64,000 nucleotides of DNA. Origin: Humitalea rosea. Its GTDB lineage: Bacteria; Pseudomonadota; Alphaproteobacteria; Acetobacterales; Acetobacteraceae. The first letter of the stretch is position 1; each line of letters begins with the position of its first letter. The notes under the pieces were generated by a model. It was not told where the DNA came from and ran no database searches. It worked only from the letters and a program-made list of their open reading frames with translations. The DNA is taken from NCBI RefSeq assembly GCF_003253705.1, contig NZ_QKYU01000005.1:62001-126000 (forward strand). Direction: 5' to 3'. Below are positions 1 to 10,058 of the stretch, piece after piece. A program made the position numbers and the translations under genes.

Positions 1-97
1 TTTGGACTTCTTCGTGGCGATTTCTGGGCTCGCCGACTCGGGGAGAAAAGCCGGTCGGAACGCGGCTTTCGATTCGGTTTAACTGCCGGCCGATGCT

Positions 98-139
98 GGT
101 TCCCTTTGGCCGTCTGGATTGTGTTTGCTAAAGGGAACC
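98..139. repeat. 10-bp perfect inverted repeat with 22-nt spacer
   Basis: GGTTCCCTTT at 98-107 is matched by AAAGGGAACC at 130-139. The surrounding 1-191 stretch is less GC-rich than the genes that follow and holds no gene I recognise. Frame 1 is open from base 1 to 147, so a C-terminal fragment of a gene starting left of the window is possible. The repeat could be a terminator, an operator or one end of an old insertion; nothing here decides. Confidence 0.4.
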
Positions 140-191
140 TAATTTAAGAGCGCAATGAAGTTGATCTTCGTGATTTCTTCTCAACCATAAG

Positions 192-1307
192 TTACGCCGC
201 GGCGCGGCGCCCCACGCCCATCTCCTCCAGCACCGCCGCCATCTCCGCCAGGGCGAAGCGGATATCCGCCTCCCCGATCGCGCCGATGCAGCCGATCCGC
301 ATGGTGGGCGCGCGGGTGGTGAAGAAATTGCTGATGATGACGCCGCGCGCCTTCATCGCCTTGAGGAAGCGGCCGAAATCCCAGGCGGGATCGGCGGGCT
401 GGTGGACGTTGACGATGATCGGCCCCTGGTGCTCGCGCGCCACGTAAGGCGTGAAGCCGAGGTCGATCAGCCCGTCGTAGAGCACATCCGCATTGCGCCG
501 ATACCGCGCGAGCCGCGCCGGCTGCCCGCCCTCCGCATCATACAGATCCATCGCCACGCCGAAGGCCCGCAGCGCCTGCACCGCCGGGGTGAAGCGGAAG
601 GAGCCCCAGCCGTTCTGCAACGCGTGGTCATAGACATCCGCGAGGTCCATGACCCAGGAGCCGGCATTGCCGCGCGCGGCCTCCAGCGCCCCGATCGGGG
701 CCACGGCGAAGCCGAAGCCCGGCATCCCCTCCAGGCATTTGTTGGAGGTGAAGACGACGACATCGCATTCCGGATGCTCGGACATGCGGAAGGGCAGGGC
801 GCCGAAGCCCGAGACCGCGTCGCAGATCATCCGCCGCCCGGCCGCCGCGATCACGGGGCCGAGGATATTGGGATCGTTCACGATGCCGCTGCCGGTCTCG
901 CTGACCACCAGCGCGACGTGGCGCACATCCGGGTTCTGCGCCAGCGCCTCGGCCAGGCGCTCGGGCGGCATCGGCGCGTTGTCGGGGCCGGGGAGGGAGA
1001 CGACGATGCGCCCCGCCTCGGTCGCGAGGCGCGCGAGGCGGTCGGCATAGCCGCCATTGCGCACCACCAGCAGCTTCTCGCCCGCCTTCACGAAGGTGCG
1101 GATCGCGGCCTCGACCACCATATGGCCGCAGCCGGGCAAGGGCAGGGAAACATGCTGGCCCTCGATCCCGCCGGCGATGGCGGTGATGCGCGGGCGCATG
1201 GCGGCGTATTCGGCGCGGAACTCGTCGTCCCAGGGCGCGATGTCGTCGGCCATGACGGCACGGACCTTGGGCGAGGTCTGAACGGGGCCGGGGATCAGCA
1301 GAAGCAT
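192..1307 (-). CDS. phnW: PhnW-like 2-aminoethylphosphonate-pyruvate transaminase (class V aminotransferase)
   Basis: This is a 371-residue PLP-dependent class V (fold type I) aminotransferase. The N-terminal LLLIPGPVQTSP loop, SETGSG near residue 136, D163-AVSGFG and the Schiff-base lysine K190 in SNKCLEGMPGFGF match the PhnW subgroup closely. PhnW converts 2-aminoethylphosphonate and pyruvate to phosphonoacetaldehyde and alanine. The start at 1307 is preferred because the conserved protein begins MLLLIPGP; 13 further upstream codons are open but unlike the family. No PhnX hydrolase or phosphonate transporter lies beside it, so the substrate is inferred from family resemblance. A serine- or alanine-glyoxylate aminotransferase is the main alternative. 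Confidence 0.75.
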   Translation of the reverse strand: MLLLIPGPVQTSPKVRAVMADDIAPWDDEFRAEYAAMRPRITAIAGGIEGQHVSLPLPGCGHMVVEAAIRTFVKAGEKLLVVRNGGYADRLARLATEAGRIVVSLPGPDNAPMPPERLAEALAQNPDVRHVALVVSETGSGIVNDPNILGPVIAAAGRRMICDAVSGFGALPFRMSEHPECDVVVFTSNKCLEGMPGFGFAVAPIGALEAARGNAGSWVMDLADVYDHALQNGWGSFRFTPAVQALRAFGVAMDLYDAEGGQPARLARYRRNADVLYDGLIDLGFTPYVAREHQGPIIVNVHQPADPAWDFGRFLKAMKARGVIISNFFTTRAPTMRIGCIGAIGEADIRFALAEMAAVLEEMGVGRRAAA

Positions 1308-1375
1308 GGGGGAACAGGTCCGAATGAGGTGGAATGCTTGTCGCACCGGCGGGCGGCGGCCTCAAGCGATCAGGC

Positions 1376-1996
1376 TCAGGCGATCAGGGGCTCGCCGATC
1401 TCGCGCAGCAGCTTTTCCCGGATCGCCCGGGCGAAATCGGCATAATCCGCGCAGCTTATGGCGAAGGCGCCGGAGCCGCCGATCACCACGTCACGGTAAT
1501 GCTCCAGCAGGTCCGGCTCCTCGTTCAGCACCGCCAGGGCGTTGAGCGTGACCCCGGCCAGCACCCCGGCATCGCGCACCGGCCTGGGGTCGCGTCCGGC
1601 GTTCCAGCGCCCGTCGCCCGAGACATCCAGCGTCAGCCGGGGCGGGGTGCCGGGGGCGGTGGCGAGCAGCACCAGCCCGGCGGCCATGCCTTCGCCGAGG
1701 GCCGTGGCGCCGGGGGCGGGCAGGCGCGGGGCGAAATCGATGGCCTCGGCCAGTGCGGCGGCGGCGGCGGGGCCGTCGATGCGGGTCCAGCCCACCGCCA
1801 CATCCCGCGCCCCAGGCCCGGACCAGAGCAGCAGGCTGACGGCGATGGCCCCGCGCGGGCCGGCGGCGCAGGCGGCGATGATGTCCGGCTGGCGGAAGGC
1901 CTCGGCCAGCCCGCCGATCATCAGCCCGAACTCGTCGTAATCGACGCTGGCCGAGACATCGACGGCGAGACACAGCGCAAGATCAACAGGCTCCAT
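1376..1996 (-). CDS. DUF1194 von Willebrand factor A-like protein
   Basis: The 206-residue product opens with LALCLAVDVSASVDYDEFG, whose DxSxS is the metal-ion-dependent adhesion site of a VWA fold. A second acidic motif, LDVSGDGRWN, follows in the middle. This matches the DUF1194 family of alphaproteobacteria. Many members carry a signal peptide, but none is visible here: the VWA core starts about seven residues after the ATG at 1996. An ATG at 2008 would add four residues. Its molecular partner is unknown. It lies 68 bp downstream of the phnW-like start on the same strand and may share its transcript. Confidence 0.7.
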   Translation of the reverse strand: MEPVDLALCLAVDVSASVDYDEFGLMIGGLAEAFRQPDIIAACAAGPRGAIAVSLLLWSGPGARDVAVGWTRIDGPAAAAALAEAIDFAPRLPAPGATALGEGMAAGLVLLATAPGTPPRLTLDVSGDGRWNAGRDPRPVRDAGVLAGVTLNALAVLNEEPDLLEHYRDVVIGGSGAFAISCADYADFARAIREKLLREIGEPLIA

Positions 1997-2111
1997 GGCG
2001 GCCAGCATAGGGGCAGGCGCGTGCGGGGGACATCGGGGGCGCAGCCTTGCTTGCCCCGCCGGGGAAGCGTGGATTAGCCTGCCCTCGGCAATTCCACGGA
2101 AGGTCACGGGT

Positions 2112-2426
2112 ATGACGGCACGTCTCGGGCGCCGTCTGGCGCTTGGCCTGGGCGGGGCGGCGCTGGCCGCGCCGGGACTGCGGGCGCAATCCTGGCCGTC
2201 GCGGCCGATGCGCGTGATCGTGCTCTTCACCCCGGGGGGTGCCACCGATGGCATGGCCCGCATCACCACCCAAAAACTCCAGGAGCGGTTGGGACAGACC
2301 GTGGTGGTGGAGAACCGGGCCGGGGCCAATGGCGCGATCGGGGGGCAGTTCGTCGCCCAGGCGGCGCCGGATGGCTATACCTTCTGCTTCTCCGCCTCGA
2401 TCCAGACCATGGCTAACGAATATTGA
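2112..2426 (+). pseudogene. truncated Bug/TctC-family periplasmic binding protein
   Basis: The first 100 codons encode a good Bug-family start: a twin-arginine-like leader (GRRLALGLGGAALAAPGLRA), the mature start WPSRPMRVIVLFTPGG, and DGYTFCFSASIQTMA. Intact members are about 320 residues (compare the 335-residue gene at 10889-11896). Here the reading frame leaves the family pattern after the GCT codon at 2412-2414 and stops at 2426, just where base composition drops sharply. I read this as a gene cut by insertion or replacement with AT-rich DNA. The missing C-terminal two thirds are not seen elsewhere in the window. The leader-bearing stub is very unlikely to bind substrate. Confidence 0.8.
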
Positions 2427-3411
2427 ATTATCTTTCGATCTTAATTCATTCTTCAGAAATTTCTTTTTCTTTTTCAGCGGCTTCCACAATTGCAATTACC
2501 GCTTGCCGGACGGCCAATATATATTTTATTATATCATCGCTTGTCACGATGATTGAATCACCGATGTTCATTTTATCTCCTGTTCGGGACAAATATTCCC
2601 TGTCGATTAATCCTCTCTTATGAACAAGGAGGTGACGACGCTGATTGAGGAGCCATAAATCGTTGCCGATGATCTTTGATACATTTAGATTGGATAAAAG
2701 AGCGGAGATTGCGCTGCGAATTACATTGATGTTATCTAATCTCTTCCCTTTAAAAAGCACAGAGCCCATAGATTTGGTTAGATCAAATAAATTTTCATTT
2801 ATCGTGTCTAAATCTATCGAGAATTTCCCAAAATATGATTTGAGACCTGGGCAATTCAATACTTTACTAGCTCGACGTGGGTCTGAGTTAATCCACTCAA
2901 CTATGAATGAAGATGCGAAATTTTCGAATATCGACCAAGTCGAAGAAAGGGCCTGGTTCATTAATTCTGCCGCGGCTGCACCGATATCGCGCGAGCTGAG
3001 AGCTCTACTAAGTTCAAGTACAATTGTGTTTGCGATAAAATTTGATCCATCTTTACTATTACGAAAATTTTCCATTTCGATACGAGCCCTCTCAAAGGCG
3101 AGTATGTCCTGCTCTTTCGAGAGATTCCCGTTGTCCTCAAAGGTCAAGCCTCGGATTCTCGCGGCTGTATAAAACTGATTGAATCGTCTTTTATTTATTG
3201 ATTCACTGGTCAGGCTGAATGGTAGAGATGCAGCACTAATAACTCCGTGAAGTCCACTCGATACATTGTCTACCAACGAGCGGCAAAGAGGATCACTCAA
3301 AATTAATTTCTCTAGCGGTTCGATCATTTCGTCGGAAGTCGCGATCAAAAACGAACGGGTGACGGCTCGAAAGACGTCTGGACCGGGACTCAGTTCGGCG
3401 TCGTGGCTCAT
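2415..3411. other. AT-rich foreign segment (small genomic insertion)
   Basis: From about 2415 to 3400 the DNA is visibly AT-rich, with runs such as TATATATTTTATTATATC near 2517, while flanking genes use GC-ending codons almost exclusively. Its left edge coincides with the break in the Bug gene. The right edge is less sharp: composition recovers around 3400-3570, before the zinc-finger gene at 3607. No transposase, integrase, tRNA or clear target-site duplication was found. The segment carries one gene, the HEPN-like reading frame. Confidence 0.75.
2446..3411 (-). CDS. putative HEPN-domain protein, possible RNase/defence factor
   Basis: With the ATG at 3411 the product has 321 residues, is soluble and mostly helical. 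I do not recognise the N-terminal two thirds. Near the C-terminus it has RRHLLVHKRGLIDREYL (residues 258-274), an R-x4-H pattern followed by a (K/N)RGxID step. Fusion-type HEPN proteins show this pattern, where the Arg and His form an RNase active site. HEPN proteins often act as toxins or phage-defence effectors; that role is inference. The frame stays open upstream to 3573, giving possible starts at 3459 or 3573, but that part has different composition. No antitoxin gene is visible nearby. Codon use is unlike the rest of the window. Confidence 0.55.
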   Translation of the reverse strand: MSHDAELSPGPDVFRAVTRSFLIATSDEMIEPLEKLILSDPLCRSLVDNVSSGLHGVISAASLPFSLTSESINKRRFNQFYTAARIRGLTFEDNGNLSKEQDILAFERARIEMENFRNSKDGSNFIANTIVLELSRALSSRDIGAAAAELMNQALSSTWSIFENFASSFIVEWINSDPRRASKVLNCPGLKSYFGKFSIDLDTINENLFDLTKSMGSVLFKGKRLDNINVIRSAISALLSNLNVSKIIGNDLWLLNQRRHLLVHKRGLIDREYLSRTGDKMNIGDSIIVTSDDIIKYILAVRQAVIAIVEAAEKEKEISEE

Positions 3412-3606
3412 GGCAGAAACATAGCTGAAGGACGCACAGCCGCCAGCAACGACCGGGTCCATCTGAATGATTATCGGCATGTAGCGGACCATCAGGATGC
3501 AGAGCAGCATGGAGGTGATGTAGGTGGCCGTGCAGCCGAAGCCTCTGCAATCTGGTGCGTCTTGCACCGTCACATGATGCGGCGCGATCCGTCATGTGCC
3601 GAACGG

Positions 3607-3870
3607 CTATTTGAGCTGGCTGTCCTTGCTGCCCCTGCGGTTGAAGCCGAACTGCGCCGGCCGGCCGTCCCGCGCGGTCTGGCAGTCGATGCAGGTCCGA
3701 ACGCCGGGAAGCGCGCGGCGGCGCGCCTCGGGGATTTCGTCACCGCAGTCCACGCAATGGATCTCCGCCTCGCCCGTCGGCAGGTGCGCCCGCGCCCGCA
3801 GCACGCCGTCTTTGACGGTATCGTCGATCTGGTCCTGCACCGCCCCGTCCGGGGCCCATCCACTTGCCAT
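3607..3870 (-). CDS. DksA/TraR C4 zinc-finger protein, YbiI type
   Basis: The 87-residue protein begins MASGWAPDGAVQDQIDDTV and ends NRRGSKDSQLK, closely following the small YbiI-type members of the DksA/TraR family. Four cysteines in CVDCGDEIPEARR...RTCIDC form the C4 zinc finger. DksA relatives bind the RNA polymerase secondary channel. This short form lacks the long coiled coil, so whether it modulates transcription is uncertain. The start at 3870 is chosen from the conserved MASGW; an in-frame ATG lies 27 bases upstream. Its GC-rich codon use is that of the host, so the foreign segment ends before it. Confidence 0.85.
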   Translation of the reverse strand: MASGWAPDGAVQDQIDDTVKDGVLRARAHLPTGEAEIHCVDCGDEIPEARRRALPGVRTCIDCQTARDGRPAQFGFNRRGSKDSQLK

Positions 3871-4013
3871 GGCCGCCTCCGCGCTCGCGCGTTTCACCTG
3901 GGCCTAATCTGGTAAGGCGCCCGCCGGCTTCCAAGAATGCGGCGTATCATCGATTGTCTCGATCAAATCATCTAAGTTTACTCATTGGATCGCTTTTCAT
4001 CTGTCGCCCATAG

Positions 4014-6257
<2,244 letters not shown>

Positions 6258-6264
6258 TATCTGG

Positions 6265-6299
6265 TCAGGGCCGCGTTCCCCTTCGGAACGCGGCCCTGA
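6265..6299. terminator. katG terminator hairpin (bidirectional)
   Basis: A perfect 15-bp stem (6265-6279 with 6285-6299) closes a 5-nt loop, starting 8 bases after the katG stop. There is no T run on the plus side. It lies between the convergent katG and the Sel1-lipoprotein gene and probably serves both. Confidence 0.8.
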
Positions 6300-6314
6300 T
6301 GCCGCGCCGCAAGA

Positions 6315-6845
6315 CTACGCCCGCGCCTGCCGCAAGGTGCAGGCCGCCACCCCCACCCCCGCCGCGCGAATCCGCTCGCCCATCGCCCGCTGCCCCGGCG
6401 TCATATCTTCCCCGACACTCCGCGCCCGCGCCGCCCCCTCGGCCTCCCCCGCATCGGCGGCAAACTGGAACCACGCCCAGGCCAGCGGCAGATTGTCCGG
6501 CCCGCCCGCCACCGCATTGGCCAGCCGCCGGGTGATCCGCACCCCATCCACCAGGCTGCCGGAATGGATGCGTCCCAGCCGGAACATCGCCGGCGCGAAC
6601 CCCTGCGCCGCCGCCCGGCACATCCATTCCGTCGCCGCCTGGGTGTCATAGAAGGGCTGCCGCTCGCTCACCGAACAGCATAGCGCATTGCCGATGCGAA
6701 GCTGCGCCACGGGGTCGCCCGCCTCGGCCGCCGGCAGGGTGTTGCTGTAGATGGCGCGGTCGCGGGCGATGCTCGCCGCCTCGATCACCGGGGCGGCGCA
6801 TCCGGCCAGCAGGAACAACAGGGCAGGGGCCAATCGGCGCAGCAT
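6315..6845 (-). CDS. Sel1-repeat lipoprotein
   Basis: A 176-residue predicted lipoprotein. The signal peptide MLRRLAPALLFLLAGC has a lipobox (LAGC) with the acylated cysteine at residue 16. The mature part has Sel1/TPR-like helical repeats: EAGDPVAQLRIGNALCC, CRAAAQGFAPAMFRLGRIH and AWAWFQFAADAGEAEGAARAR. Sel1 repeats mediate protein-protein contacts; the partner is unknown. It is transcribed towards katG and shares the hairpin between them. Nothing nearby suggests a more exact role. Confidence 0.75.
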   Translation of the reverse strand: MLRRLAPALLFLLAGCAAPVIEAASIARDRAIYSNTLPAAEAGDPVAQLRIGNALCCSVSERQPFYDTQAATEWMCRAAAQGFAPAMFRLGRIHSGSLVDGVRITRRLANAVAGGPDNLPLAWAWFQFAADAGEAEGAARARSVGEDMTPGQRAMGERIRAAGVGVAACTLRQARA

Positions 6846-7000
6846 GGAGAACCTCGGGGGGTGGTGGTGCGTTGTGGCTTAACGGGCGGTGATGAAGACT
6901 TCCTGTGCGAAGGCCGCGACCGCGATGGACGTGGTGTGATACAGCCCAGGCTGGTTTGGACGGGCCGCGATCCGGTCCCGGGAAGGAAGACGGCCACCGT

Positions 7001-7660
7001 ATGAAGGACACGCCCCCTGGCGCGCTGCTGCCACTCCCCGGCGCCGACCCGGCGACCGGCAGCCATCACGCGGCCCCGCTCAGCCGGATCCTGGAGGAGG
7101 TGCTGGCCGCCTTCCCCGATGAGCGCATCAGCCTCGGCGATCTGGCGGCCTTCTTCGGGGACCGCGCCTTCGGGCTGCTGATCCTGCTGCTCTGCCTGCC
7201 GTCGCTGCTGCCCGGCATGGCCAGCGTCTTCGGCACGCCGATGCTGATCCTGGGCGCGCAGATGGGGCTCGGGCTGCGGGTGCCGAAATTCCCCGCCTTC
7301 TGCGCGCGCCAGACCATCCGGCGCAGCGACCTGCTGCGGCTGTCCACCAGATCCTCCAAATGGCTGCATCGGATCGAACGCTTCGTGCGGCCCTCCGAGG
7401 GCTGGTTCACCTCGCCCCTCGGGGACCGCCTGGTGGGCTGGCTCACCGTCTATGTCGCGGTGATGCTGATCCTGCCCGGGCCCTTCACCAATGGCCCGCC
7501 GGCCGCGGGCGCCATCATCATGTCGCTCGGCGTGGTCAGCACCGACAACCGCGCGATCGGCCTCGGCGTGCTGCTCTCGGCGCTCGGCTGTCTTTTCGCC
7601 ACCGGGGTGCTGATTTTCATCGGCTGGGCGGGCATCAAGGCCTTGGGTTGGCTATTCTGA
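7001..7660 (+). CDS. exoD: ExoD-family membrane protein
   Basis: A 219-residue protein of the ExoD (exopolysaccharide synthesis) family, with a soluble N-terminus and hydrophobic helices around residues 50-80 and 150-215. The family-typical ISLGDLAAFFGDRAFGLLILLLCLPSLLPG is present. The ATG at 7001 is preferred over an in-frame ATG at 6905 because GGAAGGAAG lies about 11 bases before it. ExoD was named for a Rhizobium mutant with altered exopolysaccharide and alkali sensitivity; the biochemical function is not known. Its stop is only a few bases before the cobalamin riboswitch, so read-through into btuB would pass through that switch. Confidence 0.82.
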   Translation: MKDTPPGALLPLPGADPATGSHHAAPLSRILEEVLAAFPDERISLGDLAAFFGDRAFGLLILLLCLPSLLPGMASVFGTPMLILGAQMGLGLRVPKFPAFCARQTIRRSDLLRLSTRSSKWLHRIERFVRPSEGWFTSPLGDRLVGWLTVYVAVMLILPGPFTNGPPAAGAIIMSLGVVSTDNRAIGLGVLLSALGCLFATGVLIFIGWAGIKALGWLF

Positions 7661-7663
7661 TCG

Positions 7664-7885
7664 GTTACGGTCCGCCGCATGCGACGGTGGCCCGCAAGGG
7701 CTGAAACGGGAATGCGGAAGGGTCGCGGGCAACCGCGGCTGAGACCGCGGCAGCCCCCGCTACTGTAGGCGGCGTAAGCCGGCCCCGAATGCCATTGCTG
7801 CCCCTGCGGGCCGCGAGAAGGCGGGGTCTGCGGCGGGGGAACATCTCCCCGCCATGCCGCGAGCCAGGAGACCGGCCGGCGCAGA
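7664..7885 (+). promoter_or_regulatory. cobalamin (AdoCbl) riboswitch
   Basis: The 378-bp gap between exoD and btuB holds the conserved blocks of a B12 riboswitch in the right order: GGGAA near 7709, CCCGCTACTGTAGG near 7755, GAATGCCATTG near 7787 (consensus GCCACTG), GAGAAGGCGGGGTC near 7815, and the closing GAGCCAGGAGACCGGCC at 7861-7877. When bound to cobalamin such elements normally hide the ribosome site or end transcription of transport genes. The remaining part to 8038 includes the leader down to the btuB ATG. Confidence 0.92.
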
Positions 7886-8038
7886 GACGTCTTACGCGTA
7901 TCGGGCGGGGTGCACCGGTGCAACGGACCATGGCGGGCATCCTTCGGGCGCCCGTTTCCGTGTGAGCACGACGCCAGCCGCCCTCTGGCCCCACACGGCC
8001 CGCGGGCATGTCGTTGACCGTTTGCTCGGGGACTACCG

Positions 8039-9988
8039 ATGCGACGCCTACTCCTGCTTGCCACCACCCTGAGTCCGGCCACCGCCCTGATGCCGGCCAC
8101 CGCCTGGAGCCAGACCCCCCTTCTCCTGCCCGATACCGTCGTCACCGCGACGCGGGTGCCGACGCCGGCCGAACGCGTGCCGGCCGCCATCACCATCATC
8201 TCTCGCGAAACCATCCAGGAACGCGGCTACCAGACCCTGGCCGAGGCGCTCCGCTCGGTGCCGGGGTTCACCATGATCCAGGCCGGCGGCATCGGCCAGC
8301 AGGCCAGCGGCTTCGTCCGTGGCGCCAACAGCAACCAGGTGACGGTGCTGCTGGATGGGGTGGTGATCAACGATCCCTCCACCCCCGCCGGCGCCTTCAA
8401 CTTCGGCAATGACCTGTTGGGCGACATCGAGCGGATCGAGGTCCTGCGCGGCCCGGCCTCGGCGCTCTACGGCAGTTCGGCGATCGGCGGCGTGGTGAAC
8501 ATGATCACGCGCCGCGCCCCGGCGGACAAAGCCTTCCAGGGTTTTGGCGAGCTGGCCGGCGGCACGCAGGACACCGCGCGCGGCACCATCGGCGGTGCGG
8601 GCACCATCGGGATCTGGGACTACATGGCCGCCATCCAGGGGCTGACCACCCGCGGCAGCAATGCCGTCGCCCCGCGCTTCCCCAACCGCACCAGCGAGCG
8701 CGACGGTTTCCAGGGTGCGGCCGGCACCGCCCGGCTCGGGGTCACCCCCATCGAGGGCCTGCGGCTGGAAGGGCTGCTGCGCTGGCGGGAAAACCACCTC
8801 GACCTCGACAGCGTGCCCTATGACGACCCCAACTACACCGGCAATGACCGCCGCTGGTATGGCCAGCTTCGCGGCAGCGCCGTGCTGCTGGATGGCGCCT
8901 GGACCACGGGGCTGCGCGTGGCGCAGACCGAGGACCGCCGCAGCTACCACAACCTCATGGACGCCGGCAGCACGGCCACGACGGACGACCTCTTCCGCGG
9001 CAGCCGCACCACCTATGAATGGACCAATACGGTTCGCCTGCCGGATGCGGGGATCGTCACCGATCCCGCGCTCTCCTTCGGGCTGACCCATGCGCGGGAG
9101 GCGGTGGACCAGAACAGCGGCAGCCCCGCCTTCCGCACCACCACCCATGCGACCGAGACCAGCGACGCCGCCCAGGCCGCGCTGCAATTCCGCGTGCTGG
9201 AGCGGCTGGACATCGCCGCCGGGCTGCGGCGGGACGCGTACGAGGGCTTTGACGAGGCCACCACCTGGCGCCTCGGCGGCGTCTTCGCGATCCCCGAGGC
9301 CGCGACCCGGCTGCGGGCGGCGGCGGGATCGGGGTTCAAGGCGCCGGCGCTCTACGAACGCTTCGGGCGCATCGGCACCTATTTTCGGGGCAACCCCGAC
9401 CTGCGGCCCGAATATTCCGAATCCTGGGAGATCGGCAGCGAGACCGACCTGCCCGTGTTCGGGCGGCCGGACGGGCTGACCCTGGGCGTCACCTATTTCG
9501 ACACGAAGTCGCGCGACCTGATCAACTACGACACCACCTACTCCACTTTGGTCAATGTGGATCGGGCGCGGATCAAGGGGATCGAATGGACGGCGACGGC
9601 GCGGATCAGCCCGGAGATCGAGCTGACCGGCGCCTGGACCATCACCGACGCCCGCAACGCCCGCACCGGGGAGCGGCTGCTGCGCCGGCCGGAGAACCAG
9701 TGGAGCCTCTCGGCCCGGCTGGTGCCGGTGCCGAAGGTCGTGGTCTCGCCGGAAGTGCTGGTGGTCGGGCGGACGCAGGATTCGACCTATGACGACAGCG
9801 GCAACTTCGTGGGCGCCGCCGAGAACAAGGCGGGGACGGTGGTGAATGTGACCGCGACCTATGCCTGGACCGAGGCGATCACCTTCTTCACCGAAGGCCG
9901 CAACCTCGGCAACAGCCGCTACGAGCCGGCCAATGGCTTCGTGGTGCCGGGGCGCAGCCTGCTGGTGGGAACGCGCTTCGTGTTCTGA
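8039..9988 (+). CDS. btuB: TonB-dependent vitamin B12 receptor, BtuB-like
   Basis: A 649-residue outer-membrane TonB-dependent receptor. After a signal peptide (cleavage near WSQ, about residue 25) comes a TonB box, DTVVTATRV (residues 32-40). The plug domain has LRSVPGF, LLDGVVIND and IERIEVLRGPASALYGSSAIGGVVN. A 22-strand barrel follows, ending in a C-terminal phenylalanine (GTRFVF). The cobalamin riboswitch directly upstream and the match to BtuB in length and plug motifs point to uptake of cobalamins or cobinamides. The inner-membrane BtuCDF genes are not adjacent. It ends at two strong hairpins (9996-10049). Confidence 0.93.
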   Translation: MRRLLLLATTLSPATALMPATAWSQTPLLLPDTVVTATRVPTPAERVPAAITIISRETIQERGYQTLAEALRSVPGFTMIQAGGIGQQASGFVRGANSNQVTVLLDGVVINDPSTPAGAFNFGNDLLGDIERIEVLRGPASALYGSSAIGGVVNMITRRAPADKAFQGFGELAGGTQDTARGTIGGAGTIGIWDYMAAIQGLTTRGSNAVAPRFPNRTSERDGFQGAAGTARLGVTPIEGLRLEGLLRWRENHLDLDSVPYDDPNYTGNDRRWYGQLRGSAVLLDGAWTTGLRVAQTEDRRSYHNLMDAGSTATTDDLFRGSRTTYEWTNTVRLPDAGIVTDPALSFGLTHAREAVDQNSGSPAFRTTTHATETSDAAQAALQFRVLERLDIAAGLRRDAYEGFDEATTWRLGGVFAIPEAATRLRAAAGSGFKAPALYERFGRIGTYFRGNPDLRPEYSESWEIGSETDLPVFGRPDGLTLGVTYFDTKSRDLINYDTTYSTLVNVDRARIKGIEWTATARISPEIELTGAWTITDARNARTGERLLRRPENQWSLSARLVPVPKVVVSPEVLVVGRTQDSTYDDSGNFVGAAENKAGTVVNVTATYAWTEAITFFTEGRNLGNSRYEPANGFVVPGRSLLVGTRFVF

Positions 9989-9995
9989 AGGGTGT

Positions 9996-10049
9996 GCGAG
10001 AGGGCTTGCCCTCTCGCGCTCTCCCACCAGGAAACTGGGAGTTTCCTGG
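9996..10049. terminator. two tandem perfect hairpins after btuB
   Basis: The first stem pairs 9996-10005 with 10008-10017 (core GCGAGAGGG/CCCTCTCGC). The second pairs 10027-10036 with 10040-10049 around a 3-nt loop. They fill most of the gap between the convergent btuB and amidohydrolase genes and probably end transcripts from both sides. Confidence 0.75.
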
Positions 10050-10058
10050 ACCTTCCGT

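Noticed and set aside
192-1307. Alanine-glyoxylate or serine-glyoxylate aminotransferase as the first choice
   Set aside because: The loop around the Schiff-base lysine (SNKCLEGMPGFGF) and the C-terminal part fit PhnW better. Kept as an alternative only.
3412-3573. Treating the open frame upstream of 3411 as part of the HEPN-like protein
   Set aside because: The composition shifts here and the translation (Met- and Ile-rich, no known motif) does not look like a natural N-terminus; no ribosome site supports a start at 3573. Left as unexplained sequence.
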